Of a stretch of 32,498 nucleotides of DNA, positions 20,993 through 29,200 are shown piece by piece. The position numbers were made by a program, and so were the translations under genes. The stretch's first letter is position 1. Each line of letters starts with the position of its first letter. The notes under the pieces are model-generated. The model was given only the letters and a program-made list of their open reading frames with translations. It had not been told where the DNA came from and made no database searches. Origin of the DNA: CAZMHJ01 sp046350635 (GTDB taxonomy: Bacteria > Patescibacteriota > Saccharimonadia > Saccharimonadales > CAIOMD01); assembly GCA_046350635.1 (NCBI GenBank), contig JAXLZY010000007.1, positions 1 to 32,498 of the forward strand, read 5' to 3'.

Positions 20993-22159
20993 ATGGAACA
21001 GTTACATTCAGCAGAACCGGCAGAAATGCTAAAAGAGCTTAATGGCGCGCAGCCGACGGTTATTGGAGTAGAGGGTGGCCCTTGTGGCGGAAAGACAACT
21101 CTGATTAATAGTATCGTTGAATCCGCATATTTAGCTAATAGGAACGTAGTGGTGCTAGACGAAGTCGCTACAAAACACATTACAAAGCTTACTGAACAAG
21201 GTATAGATTTCTTTGATATGTTACAAAACAATAGACAGGCCTTTTTAGAGGTAGAGGTCGCAATTTTAGGCGATATTATTTCGACAATAGAGCAAGCAAA
21301 ACAAACTTATGCGGGCACAAACACCATTATTATTGCTGATAGAGCATCAATAAAGGCCTATGTAAGTGCTGAAGAACATAACTGGATACTAGAACAACTT
21401 GGCAGGGTACAGGCACCTCATTTAGATTTAGTAGATACAATGGTATTTTTGCCAAGTGTGGCACGTGAAAATGCCGAACTATACGAGCAGCTTAAGGCCA
21501 CGAATGATGCCCGCTACGAGCCAGCCAGTGTTGCCCAGGCAGTATGTGAAGCAAATTTTGATGCCATAAAAGATCACCCAGAGTTACATGTATTTTGGGG
21601 CGGTACTTTTACCGATAAAATTCGAGAAGCAACCGAAATTATCACACACCCAGAGCGCGAAATAGAACCTAAATTTATGCCTACTAATACTGCCGCTTTT
21701 GAATCGTATTTGGAATCGATTGTTGGCACCGATGATTTTATTACGACCACCTACATCGAACAGTCATACCATGTAGTTGATGACGTAGAAGCTCGTCTCA
21801 GAAAAGTTACGACGTTAGCTGGTGAAAGCGTGTACTTTTGTTCATTTAAAGAGCCGGTATCACCAACCGAAAAGACTGAGCGTCGCCACACGATTACCGA
21901 AAAAGAGTACGAGCTACTTACAGCAGCACCGAGTATTGGCGCGGTGCAAAAGCTAAGGCATTCGTTTTTCGTAACGGATCCTACTACAGGCAAACGACTA
22001 GTATGGGTCGCTGACGAATATCAAAAAGAGACTGGCCGGTTTTGGAATATAGAAGTAGAATTACCAACTGCAGATATGCTTGAAAACCTCTATTTCCCGG
22101 TACGTTTACAGCAAGTAGAATATTCGGCTCGAGATTTAGCTATCGCACAAGCTGGTTAA
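20993..22159 (+). CDS. P-loop kinase-like domain fused to a CYTH domain
   Basis: 388 residues. Residues 20-215 form a P-loop domain of the AAA_28/nucleoside-kinase type: GVEGGPCGGKTT (Lys34), VVVLDEVATKHIT, IIIADRASIKAYV. Residues 220-380 look like a CYTH (triphosphate tunnel) domain: the signature ExExK appears as EIEPK (223-227), followed by strands with ARLRKVT, FKEPV, RRHTITEKEYELL, KLRHSFF and a late WNIEVELP. CYTH enzymes hydrolyse triphosphates or make cyclic nucleotides. The combination recalls plant TTM1/TTM2, which join a uridine-kinase-like domain to CYTH. Its end overlaps the convergent TIM-barrel gene by 20 bases. Substrate unknown. Confidence 0.7.
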   Translation: MEQLHSAEPAEMLKELNGAQPTVIGVEGGPCGGKTTLINSIVESAYLANRNVVVLDEVATKHITKLTEQGIDFFDMLQNNRQAFLEVEVAILGDIISTIEQAKQTYAGTNTIIIADRASIKAYVSAEEHNWILEQLGRVQAPHLDLVDTMVFLPSVARENAELYEQLKATNDARYEPASVAQAVCEANFDAIKDHPELHVFWGGTFTDKIREATEIITHPEREIEPKFMPTNTAAFESYLESIVGTDDFITTTYIEQSYHVVDDVEARLRKVTTLAGESVYFCSFKEPVSPTEKTERRHTITEKEYELLTAAPSIGAVQKLRHSFFVTDPTTGKRLVWVADEYQKETGRFWNIEVELPTADMLENLYFPVRLQQVEYSARDLAIAQAG

Positions 22160-22985
22160 CGGCTTTTACGAATGAAAAAGCTTTATCGAACGAAAATGTT
22201 GATTCACTTGGTCTATCCGAAAAGTAGCCGTTACGTAGACCAGATTCGGCATCTACACTCAAACTAGGGTATTGCGCGAGTAGTTTACCTGCAAGTGGCT
22301 CAACCGTTTCTGTGTTTAGCCCACCGGCAATACCAACCGCAACATCCATGTCGTAAATTTTATCTATATAACGACGCAGTTGTGTGGCGTTTAGCGGTGT
22401 ACCTTTGCCGCCAGACGGATCAAGTAGAACACCGGCAATAGTTGGTTCGTATCGCTTAATTTCTTTTGCGAATTTTACGGGGGTAAGCGCATCCATGCTA
22501 TCGCTATTTGCTTGTAATACGATTTGTTGTTTATGGGTCTTAGGATTTGTTTCTGTTGCTAGCATTTCAAAAAGTGGTAAGTAATCTTGTTCATAAAACG
22601 GTAAATTATTAAACTGTACTTTACTGCATTGCATTTCTTGAGTTGTATAGGGAGTCCCTAAATCAGTTTCGTCATGTACGGTTACGATAGTTCTCTCGAG
22701 CATTAATCGACTGACAGCTGCTACCGATGCCGGTACTTTACTATCAGTATTTACGTGTAACATTTGTTTCCAGCCATAATCTACCCACCACGCTTTCATT
22801 GCACGGCCAACTGGGTGCCACTCTCTCCCGTACTTATTTTCTTGATTGTAGACTTGGGTTTTTTCGGTAGCTTGCACACCCATAATAATGTCGCGGTTTG
22901 GACTTTCATTTTGTAATTTCCAAATATCTTTCATGTTATTAAAGCCACCACCATTAATACCAATGTAGGGTTCTAATTTTTTCAT
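22140..22985 (-). CDS. TIM-barrel protein resembling TrpF
   Basis: About 281 residues from ATG 22985, chosen because AAGGAGG lies just before it; a GTG at 22991 overlaps that ribosome site. The C-terminal half has phosphate-binding barrel motifs: GVLLDPSGGKGTP, VAVGIAGGLNTETV, and SVDAESGLRNG, like phosphoribosylanthranilate isomerase. But the N-terminal strand is PYIGINGGGF without the catalytic cysteine of TrpF, the protein is some 70 residues longer, and no trp genes are near. So it is a related barrel, not a confident TrpF. Divergent from the winged-helix/NUDIX gene. Confidence 0.65.
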   Translation of the reverse strand: MKKLEPYIGINGGGFNNMKDIWKLQNESPNRDIIMGVQATEKTQVYNQENKYGREWHPVGRAMKAWWVDYGWKQMLHVNTDSKVPASVAAVSRLMLERTIVTVHDETDLGTPYTTQEMQCSKVQFNNLPFYEQDYLPLFEMLATETNPKTHKQQIVLQANSDSMDALTPVKFAKEIKRYEPTIAGVLLDPSGGKGTPLNATQLRRYIDKIYDMDVAVGIAGGLNTETVEPLAGKLLAQYPSLSVDAESGLRNGYFSDRPSESTFSFDKAFSFVKAVNQLVR

Positions 22986-23034
22986 ATACACCTCCTTATA
23001 ATTTGGTATGCTACGAGGCCATAAAAATAAAAAC

Positions 23035-23064
23035 TAGACAACAGTTATTTGAGTCAACTACACT
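23035..23064 (+). promoter_or_regulatory. Promoter of the winged-helix/NUDIX gene, leaderless
   Basis: TAGACA (23035-23040), 18-base spacer, TACACT (23059-23064), six bases to ATG 23071. Confidence 0.5.
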
Positions 23065-23070
23065 TGACCT

Positions 23071-23775
23071 ATGTCCGAGAGTCTTGAGCCAAAGGTGATG
23101 CATCATATCCAACGCGAAATCTTACGTAGTTTATTGCTAGTGACAGAGGCTCGTTTTAAAGATCTAAAACCCAATGGTCTTGAATCGAATATCTTCATGT
23201 ATCACTTAAAAACCCTCATAAAAGAAGGGCTCGTAGAAAAGACAGAAGGCGGTTATGCGTTAACGACGAAAGGTAAAAGTTTTGTCGATCGTTCTAATTT
23301 AGCTTCACTAAAAATTAGGGTGCAACCAAAAACCATTACCATTCTTGCCGTTACCAACGACGATGGTAAACAACTGATTTTAGAACGTTTGCACCAACCG
23401 TTTATTAATCACAAAGGTTTCCCGTCGGGCAAGATCCATTATGGAGAATCGTTGCAAGATGCCGCAAAGCGTGAGCTGACAGAAAAGGCTGGCTATAAAG
23501 ATGTAGCGCTAACATTTCGTGGTAATTTTGTTATGCGCTATTTTAATGACAACGAAGTTGTTAACCATATCATCGGTTACGTGTTTAGTGGCTATGTTAA
23601 TACCAGCGAGCCGTTAGATTTTGTAACGCCATACTTTAAGAGCTATTGGGGCGATAAAACAGAACTGTATGTAGATAATCGTTTTAAAGGTCACCCAGAA
23701 ATCTTTGAATTACTGCAAAAAACACCAGATGGTGAGTTATTTTTTGCCGAACACGACTTTACCTCTGATTTTTAA
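23071..23775 (+). CDS. Winged-helix/NUDIX fusion, altered NUDIX box
   Basis: 234 residues. The first 75 form a winged helix (ILRSLLLVTEARFKDL, MYHLKTLIKEGLVEKTEGGYALT). The rest is a NUDIX fold whose box reads G120-x5-E126-x7-R134-E-L-T-E138-K139-A-G141. The second glutamate of the EE pair is lysine, which should weaken metal binding and catalysis. Proteins of this layout (as NrtR) can be regulators that sense a nucleotide-like ligand, though NrtR has the domains in the opposite order. It could repress its divergent neighbour or itself; no operator was identified. Confidence 0.8.
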   Translation: MSESLEPKVMHHIQREILRSLLLVTEARFKDLKPNGLESNIFMYHLKTLIKEGLVEKTEGGYALTTKGKSFVDRSNLASLKIRVQPKTITILAVTNDDGKQLILERLHQPFINHKGFPSGKIHYGESLQDAAKRELTEKAGYKDVALTFRGNFVMRYFNDNEVVNHIIGYVFSGYVNTSEPLDFVTPYFKSYWGDKTELYVDNRFKGHPEIFELLQKTPDGELFFAEHDFTSDF

Positions 23776-23787
23776 TCTGTTGTACGG

Positions 23788-23793
23788 TATAAT
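23788..23793 (+). promoter_or_regulatory. -10 of leuS, leaderless
   Basis: TATAAT eight bases before ATG 23802; no ribosome site. Confidence 0.6.
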
Positions 23794-23801
23794 AACTACT
23801 A

Positions 23802-26243
23802 ATGAAACGATACAATCCAAAAGAGTTAGAGCCAAAGTGGCAGCAGGCTTGGGCTGATTCGGATGTTTATGCTGCAGAAGATTTTAGCGAAAAGCCTAAG
23901 TATTATGCGCTTTCTTTCTTTCCGTACCCAAGTGGGGTAGGGCTCCATATTGGCCATACACGTAACTTTACAATTACTGACGTTACGGCTCGCGCCAAGC
24001 GTATGCAAGGCTACAATGTTTTGCACCCAATGGGTTGGGATAGTTTTGGATTGCCCGGCGAAAATTACGCCATTAAGACTAACATTGCCCCACAGATTAC
24101 CACCAAGCAAAACACGGATAATTTTAGAGCGCAGTGTAAACGACTCGGCCTTTCGATTGACTGGTCACGAGAATTTGGCAGCACTGACCCAGACTATTAC
24201 AAGTGGACGCAATGGTTCTTTTTGCTTTTGTTAGAGCGAGGCCTTGCATATCAGCAAGAAAGTCCACAATGGTGGTGTGAAACCGATAAAACCGTACTTG
24301 CTAACGAGCAAGTTGAAGCAGGTCGTTGCTGGCGTTGCGGCAACTTAGTTGTTAAAAAGAATCTAAAGCAATGGTTCTTTAAAATCACCGACTACGCAGA
24401 TAGATTGGTTGAAGATTTAGAAGATTTAGATTGGCCAGAAGGCATTAAGTTAATGCAACGCAACTGGATTGGCAAAAGCAAAGGTGCTCGTGTTCAGTTT
24501 GCCGTTGATGGCAGTAAAAAAACAATTGAGGTCTTTACCACCCGCCCTGATACCTTGTTTGGGGCTACTTTTATGGTGCTTGCACCAGAACATCCATTGG
24601 TTGCCGAGATTACAACTTCCGGGCAAAAAGAAGTGGTTGAAACGTATGTTGCAGAGGCTGGGCGAAAAAATGAAATTGAGCGCCAAGAAGAAGCAGCCAA
24701 AGAAAAAACGGGTGTCTTTACGGGTGCGTACGCAATGAACCCCGTAAATGGCAGTAAGATTCCAGTATGGATTGCTGATTACGTATTAATGGGTTACGGT
24801 ACCGGTGCGATAATGGCCGTACCCGCACATGATGAACGCGATAATGAGTTTGCTAGGGCATTTGAGCTACCAATTGTTGAAGTGGTAGAAGCACCTGAGC
24901 CTACTGAAGGCTGTTTTAGCGGTGAAGGAACAATAGTTAATTCGGGCAAATATGACGGACTAACAAGCAGTGAAGCACGCGAAAAAATAGTTGCTGACCT
25001 TGAAGAACAAGGTGTTGGTAAAGAGCAAGTAAACTACAAAATTCGTGATTGGTTGATTAGCCGTCAACGTTATTGGGGTGCACCAATCCCGGTAGTACAC
25101 TGTGCTAAAGATGGTATTGTGCCAGTACCAAAAGATCAGTTACCACTCGAGCTTCCCGTACTTGAAAAATTCCAACCAAGCGGCGATGGCCGTTCGCCGT
25201 TAGCTCTTGCGACCGATTGGGTACATACCACGTGCCCAAAGTGTGGTGGCCCTGGCGAGCGCGAGACCGATACTATGGATGGTTTTGCGTGTAGTAGCTG
25301 GTATTTCTTACGATTTGCAGATCCTCGCAATACTACGGCGCCATTCACTAAAGAAAAGGCTGACTACTGGTTGCCCGTAGATATGTATGTTGGTGGGGCA
25401 GAGCATGCCGTGATGCACCTACTGTACGCGCGAATGTGGACGAAAGTCATGCAAGATGCGGGCCTGATTAACTTTAACGAGCCATTTAAGGCACTTCGTA
25501 ATCAAGGTATGTTACTCGCGGCCGATGGCCAAAAAATCAGCAAAAGCAAAGGTAATGACATTAAGCCCGAAGAAATTATCGAGCAAGGCTATGGTGCAGA
25601 TTCATTGCGTATGATTGTGCTCTTTTTGGCACCGTTTGATATGTCAACTCCGTGGAGCAACGAAGGCCTAGCCGGTGTATTTAGGTTCTTACAACGTGTC
25701 TGGACAATCACCCAGAAGTTCTTAGAAGCTAGTGACTTACCGCATAGTTCTGAAGCGGAAGGCCAGCTAATGGCAGCTACGCACACGGCAATTAAAAAAG
25801 TCTCGAAGGATATCGAGACCATGGGCTACAATACTGCGATTGCGGCACTCATGCAGTTTACAAACGAGCTGTATACGATTGAAAAGAATTATGGTTTTGC
25901 CGCGAAAGAACAGTGGAATCAAGCACTAAGTACACTTACACAATTACTCGCGCCATTTGCCCCACACATTACCGAAGAATTATGGGCAGATTTAGGTCAC
26001 GAAGGTTCAGTGCATATTAGTGAGTGGCCAATCCACGACGAATCATATCTTGTGCAACATGTTATGAAAATTGCAGTGCAGGTCAATGGTAAATTACGTG
26101 GTGAGATTGAGGTTCCGCACGACGCAACCCAAGATGTAATCGAAACCGAAGCTCGTGCACATGAAAATGTCGCCAGCTATTTAAACAGCGACGTACGTAA
26201 AGTTATTTATGTGCCCGGTAAAATTCTAAACTTTGTTGTTTAG
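23802..26243 (+). CDS. leuS: Leucyl-tRNA synthetase
   Basis: 813 residues, class Ia. HIGH motif as HIGHTRNFTITD (about 47-50), a cysteine cluster CWRCG in the zinc region, editing domain with TTRPDTLFGATFMVLAPEHP and the editing aspartate in MAVPAHDERDNEFA, and KMSKS as KISKSKGNDIKPEEI. A C-terminal VQVNGKLRGEIEVP domain contacts the tRNA. It charges tRNA-Leu; a tRNA-Leu(UAA) gene is at 9274. The last four bases overlap the convergent gene ending at 26240. Confidence 0.97.
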   Translation: MKRYNPKELEPKWQQAWADSDVYAAEDFSEKPKYYALSFFPYPSGVGLHIGHTRNFTITDVTARAKRMQGYNVLHPMGWDSFGLPGENYAIKTNIAPQITTKQNTDNFRAQCKRLGLSIDWSREFGSTDPDYYKWTQWFFLLLLERGLAYQQESPQWWCETDKTVLANEQVEAGRCWRCGNLVVKKNLKQWFFKITDYADRLVEDLEDLDWPEGIKLMQRNWIGKSKGARVQFAVDGSKKTIEVFTTRPDTLFGATFMVLAPEHPLVAEITTSGQKEVVETYVAEAGRKNEIERQEEAAKEKTGVFTGAYAMNPVNGSKIPVWIADYVLMGYGTGAIMAVPAHDERDNEFARAFELPIVEVVEAPEPTEGCFSGEGTIVNSGKYDGLTSSEAREKIVADLEEQGVGKEQVNYKIRDWLISRQRYWGAPIPVVHCAKDGIVPVPKDQLPLELPVLEKFQPSGDGRSPLALATDWVHTTCPKCGGPGERETDTMDGFACSSWYFLRFADPRNTTAPFTKEKADYWLPVDMYVGGAEHAVMHLLYARMWTKVMQDAGLINFNEPFKALRNQGMLLAADGQKISKSKGNDIKPEEIIEQGYGADSLRMIVLFLAPFDMSTPWSNEGLAGVFRFLQRVWTITQKFLEASDLPHSSEAEGQLMAATHTAIKKVSKDIETMGYNTAIAALMQFTNELYTIEKNYGFAAKEQWNQALSTLTQLLAPFAPHITEELWADLGHEGSVHISEWPIHDESYLVQHVMKIAVQVNGKLRGEIEVPHDATQDVIETEARAHENVASYLNSDVRKVIYVPGKILNFVV

Positions 26244-26605
26244 TCACAAGACTCAGCTAGTGTTGCTATAGTATCTTTTGCAACTACAACTTCATTTTCA
26301 GAATTTGTGCCAATGTTTTGTTCGCCAATTTGCTTGATAGAATCTCTTATATAGATATTTTCCATTGAGCCGGAATAGCCCTTTTGTTCGGCAAGAGATT
26401 CAAGCGTGGTACCTGCTTCTAATAGAACGCTGTCATGGCCAGAGCATATAACGCTGTCGATAACATTATTGTAATAAACTCTGTGATTTACACCGTCAGC
26501 GTCAACTGTGCGTAGTCCGAATATTGCTAACCCTGCCATTCCTGCAATTGTCGCAACTCTGCTTGGCAGGCTGAGTGAGTCAAATCGTTCAAATGCGCTT
26601 TTCAT
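26240..26605 (-). CDS. Anchored small protein with LysM-like tail
   Basis: 121 residues. A short cytoplasmic start and a weak hydrophobic segment (VATIAGMAGLAIFGL) suggest membrane anchoring. The rest may lie outside; LLEAGTTLESLAEQKGYSG and VVAKDTIATLAESCD have the G/T-x-x-x-L-A spacing of LysM-type wall-binding repeats, but this is weak. Second gene of a two-gene operon, 9 bases after its partner. Function unknown. Confidence 0.6.
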   Translation of the reverse strand: MKSAFERFDSLSLPSRVATIAGMAGLAIFGLRTVDADGVNHRVYYNNVIDSVICSGHDSVLLEAGTTLESLAEQKGYSGSMENIYIRDSIKQIGEQNIGTNSENEVVVAKDTIATLAESCD

Positions 26606-26614
26606 GGTAACTAC

Positions 26615-27091
26615 TTATTTTCCTTGAGGTTGAGTTGAGTCGCCAACTAATGTTGCGTCAACAATATCACCATGTTCGTTAAAGGTAAACTCGACAGTTT
26701 TAATTCCCTGGATATTTCTCGCGTCCTCGCCAGTTGCGTCATGAACAGTTTCTGCAATAACGTCAGCAAGCTCGGTTGCATCAATATGTTTTGCCGCTTC
26801 GGCAAGTTTGTTATCGGGACTTTTGATCAAATCACGAATTTCTTCTTTACCGCCGTCCGTAGGGTTAGGGTAGGTATCTGCAACGCCTGTAAAGGTTACA
26901 TCTGGTGTTTTATTGGTATTATGGGCGGCTAAGCCAAGACCTGCTGATGCAGCTAAACCAATTCCGGTACCCCATACTACAACCTTACCAAGCTTAGTAA
27001 GTTTGGTGCGGGGACGAGCATTATGTTTTTGGTCCATCCTGTATAGGAAATCTGTTGTGTCGATTTGTGTTTTTGAATACTTGTTACTCAT
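26615..27091 (-). CDS. Membrane-anchored protein of unknown function
   Basis: 158 residues. A basic N-terminal tail (QKHNARPRTKLTKLGK) precedes one helix (VVVWGTGIGLAASAGLGLAA), then an outer domain with EEIRDLIKSPDNKLAEAAKH and VEFTFNEHGDIVDATLVGD. It is probably a surface-exposed anchored protein. It has the clearest promoter of the window, placed so that the transcript begins at the ATG. Cotranscribed with the gene at 26240, so the two may act together. Confidence 0.65.
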   Translation of the reverse strand: MSNKYSKTQIDTTDFLYRMDQKHNARPRTKLTKLGKVVVWGTGIGLAASAGLGLAAHNTNKTPDVTFTGVADTYPNPTDGGKEEIRDLIKSPDNKLAEAAKHIDATELADVIAETVHDATGEDARNIQGIKTVEFTFNEHGDIVDATLVGDSTQPQGK

Positions 27092-27098
27092 GTATTAC

Positions 27099-27127
27099 AT
27101 AATAGCATAAGCATTACTTTTTGTCAA
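27099..27127 (-). promoter_or_regulatory. Consensus promoter, leaderless
   Basis: Minus strand: TTGACA (27122-27127), exactly 17 bases, TATTAT (27099-27104), seven bases to ATG 27091. Confidence 0.85.
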
Positions 27128-27153
27128 TATTTGTTCATAATATACTTAGTCTA

Positions 27154-27183
27154 TTGAAGTAGGGCCTAAAAAACTGTTATAAT
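27154..27183 (+). promoter_or_regulatory. rpmF promoter
   Basis: TTGAAG (27154-27159), 18-base spacer, TATAAT (27178-27183). Divergent from the promoter at 27099-27127. Confidence 0.75.
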
Positions 27184-27231
27184 ACCCTAGATTTAATAAC
27201 AGTTAAGAACGAACTATCAGGAGTTAGCACC

Positions 27232-27390
27232 TTGGGTAAGCCAAAGAAACGCACGACACCTCGCCGTACTGGTACTCGCCGAAGCCACCTAGTGGTTAAA
27301 TTGGCACGTAGCGTAAACGCTAAATCACCAGTAAAGGCTTATACAACTCGCCGTGAAAGCGGTAAAGTTAAAGCTGAAGCTGCTAAATAA
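27232..27390 (+). CDS. rpmF: 50S ribosomal protein L32
   Basis: 52 residues. TTG start eight bases after AGGAG gives MGKPKKRTTPRRTGTRRSHL, matching the L32 pattern of a basic tail followed by RRSH. The end SPVKAYTTRRESGKVKAEAAK lacks any zinc cysteines, as in the cysteine-free L32 form. It binds the large subunit near the peptide exit. Downstream follow an AGCGCT-T6 element and a small CTCTTT/AAAGAG hairpin before nusB, which may reduce read-through. Confidence 0.9.
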   Translation: MGKPKKRTTPRRTGTRRSHLVVKLARSVNAKSPVKAYTTRRESGKVKAEAAK

Positions 27391-27444
27391 GCGCTTTTTT
27401 ACAAATTAACTCTTTATTAAAAGAGAAAAGGCACATTCGATACT

Positions 27445-27912
27445 ATGGCATCAAATCGTCACCTTGGTAGAATCGTTGCTCTACAGACACTGTACGAGCA
27501 GGATTTTCGCGCTGAGTGTGGTGACGAGAGCTTTAGCTTGACCGAAGTGCTCGATCGTAATATAGAGCGCTACAGCGAAACCATTGAGGACAAAGCCTTT
27601 ATTGTGGCTTTGGTCAATGGGGTTGCCGGAAAAGCAGAAGAGTTAGATGCCGTTTTGCAACCAATTGCCCCCGAATGGCCATTGGCGCAAATTGCACGTA
27701 TAGATCGCATTGTTTTACGAATGGGGTTATACGAGCTTACCTATGAACAAGACGTACCGCCAAAAGTGGTCATTAACGAAGCTGTCGAGCTTGCAAAAGC
27801 ATTCGGTAGCGAAAACTCCTCTAAGTTCGTCAATGGCGTACTTGGAACCGCACTTCGCCAAAAAGAAGAAGGCGAAACTGCGAAAAAGCCAACATCCAAG
27901 AAGAAAGATTAG
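27445..27912 (+). CDS. nusB: Transcription antitermination factor NusB
   Basis: 155 residues, all-helical. NRHLGRIVALQTLYEQDF at the start, then EDKAFIVALVNGV and the signature IARIDRIVLRMGLYEL followed by VVINEAVELAKAFGSENSSKFVNGVLG. NusB with S10 promotes processive rRNA transcription. A lysine-rich tail (KKPTSKKKD) is added. Four bases separate it from the NUDIX gene, so it leads an operon with that gene and rnc. Confidence 0.95.
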   Translation: MASNRHLGRIVALQTLYEQDFRAECGDESFSLTEVLDRNIERYSETIEDKAFIVALVNGVAGKAEELDAVLQPIAPEWPLAQIARIDRIVLRMGLYELTYEQDVPPKVVINEAVELAKAFGSENSSKFVNGVLGTALRQKEEGETAKKPTSKKKD

Positions 27913-27915
27913 CGA

Positions 27916-28416
27916 GTGAAGAGACCTAAGCCGATACAAGGATTTAAAAACTACCTTACCCGACGAAAACCAGCCATCAACGAAGTTGTGCGCGAACCTA
28001 CCGCGGGTGGTATTGTGTGGCGCCGTAATCAAAAGACGAAAGAGATTGAAATCTTATTGATTCAAGACGCAAAAGATCGCTGGACAATACCAAAAGGACA
28101 TATTGAAGAGGGCGAAAGCCCACGCGATACTGCTGAACGCGAAATTCGCGAAGAAACTGGCTTACAGCAGATGAAAGTCATGAGCTGGCTTGGTAAAATT
28201 AACTTTCGATACCGCCGCCAGAATAGCCTCGTGCTTATGAGCACCCAAATTTACTTGGTGCAAGCTCAGGGTGATACCGACAAGCTGAAAAAAGAAGATT
28301 GGATGAATGGTATTGATTGGCTAAGCTCAAGCGAAGCGCTCGATCGTATCGAGTACGAAGATATCGGTAAAATTATATTATTAGGATTAAAAAAGATTAG
28401 AGATGCAGGACTTTAG
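27916..28416 (+). CDS. NUDIX hydrolase with intact box
   Basis: 166 residues from GTG 27916. A basic N-terminal tail (about 25 residues) leads into the NUDIX fold; the box G61HIEEGE67...R75EIREETG is complete, so it should bind metal and cleave a nucleoside diphosphate-linked bond. Position between nusB and rnc, and overlap of 14 bases with rnc, suggests a role in nucleotide or RNA-end clean-up (RppH- or MutT-like), but substrate is not predictable. Confidence 0.88.
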   Translation: MKRPKPIQGFKNYLTRRKPAINEVVREPTAGGIVWRRNQKTKEIEILLIQDAKDRWTIPKGHIEEGESPRDTAEREIREETGLQQMKVMSWLGKINFRYRRQNSLVLMSTQIYLVQAQGDTDKLKKEDWMNGIDWLSSSEALDRIEYEDIGKIILLGLKKIRDAGL

Positions 28417-29107
28417 TATCTATCAACAGCTTGCGAGCGATAAACTTGGTGGCGAATTTGCGAATTTAGATGTGCTTATCACTGCTTTTACGCATCGTTC
28501 GTATTTAAATGAACACAAGAAAACTGTCAAAGAGCACAACGAACGCTTAGAGTTTTTAGGTGATGCGGTGCTTGAACTGGTAGTGACTGAATATTTGTAC
28601 AGTAACTTTAGTGAACCAGAGGGCATTTTGACCAACTGGCGCAGTGCGCTTGTTCGTACCGAAAGTATTAGTGCTGCTGGCGAGCGTCTTGGCTTTAATG
28701 AATATCTGCGGTTATCACGTGGCGAAAAACGTGGTAGTGAGCGAGCTCGACAACAGATATTGGCCAACTGTTTTGAGGCAGTGATTGGCGCCATTTATAT
28801 GGATAAAGGCTATGAAGCCTCTAAGGCCTTTATAACCGAAAATATTCTTTCGACACTAGATGATATCCTAAAAACTGGTTCGTGGATGGATCCGAAATCA
28901 CGCTTGCAAGAGATTGCTCAAAGTGTTGATGGGGCGACACCACACTATAAGGTGTTGAGCGAAGAAGGCCCCGACCACGAAAAAATCTTTAGTATTGGCG
29001 TATTCGTGGACAGCGTACTAAAGGGTGAGGGCACTGGGCCAAGCAAGCAAGCTGCTCAACAGCGTGCGGCAGAAGCAGCGCTCAAAACCTACATATCAGA
29101 AAAGTAG
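28403..29107 (+). CDS. rnc: Ribonuclease III
   Basis: 234 residues. Catalytic motif NERLEFLGDAVLELVVTEYL with its Glu/Asp pair, second acidic site NCFEAVIGAIYMDKG, and a C-terminal double-stranded RNA-binding domain from DPKSRLQEIAQ to SKQAAQQRAAEAALKTY. It processes rRNA precursors and structured mRNAs. It overlaps the NUDIX gene by 14 bases. The many long stem-loops in this window are possible substrates. Confidence 0.97.
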   Translation: MQDFSIYQQLASDKLGGEFANLDVLITAFTHRSYLNEHKKTVKEHNERLEFLGDAVLELVVTEYLYSNFSEPEGILTNWRSALVRTESISAAGERLGFNEYLRLSRGEKRGSERARQQILANCFEAVIGAIYMDKGYEASKAFITENILSTLDDILKTGSWMDPKSRLQEIAQSVDGATPHYKVLSEEGPDHEKIFSIGVFVDSVLKGEGTGPSKQAAQQRAAEAALKTYISEK

Positions 29108-29118
29108 TGTCTAGGGGT

Positions 29119-29147
29119 TTGACTTTTATCTGAAAAACAGATACAAT
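29119..29147 (+). promoter_or_regulatory. rpsP promoter with nested inverted repeats
   Basis: TTGACT (29119-29124), 17-base spacer, TACAAT (29142-29147). The spacer holds TATCTG-aaaaa-CAGATA (29127-29143), reaching the -10, and GGGGTT/AACCCC flanks both boxes. Confidence 0.8.
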
Positions 29148-29200
29148 AACCCCCTGGAATAAGTTATAAACGTTAAGGGAAGAAAGACCACAACCACTTT

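Noticed and set aside
22140..22985. Calling the TIM-barrel gene trpF
   Set aside because: The catalytic N-terminal cysteine is absent, the length is wrong and no tryptophan genes are near.
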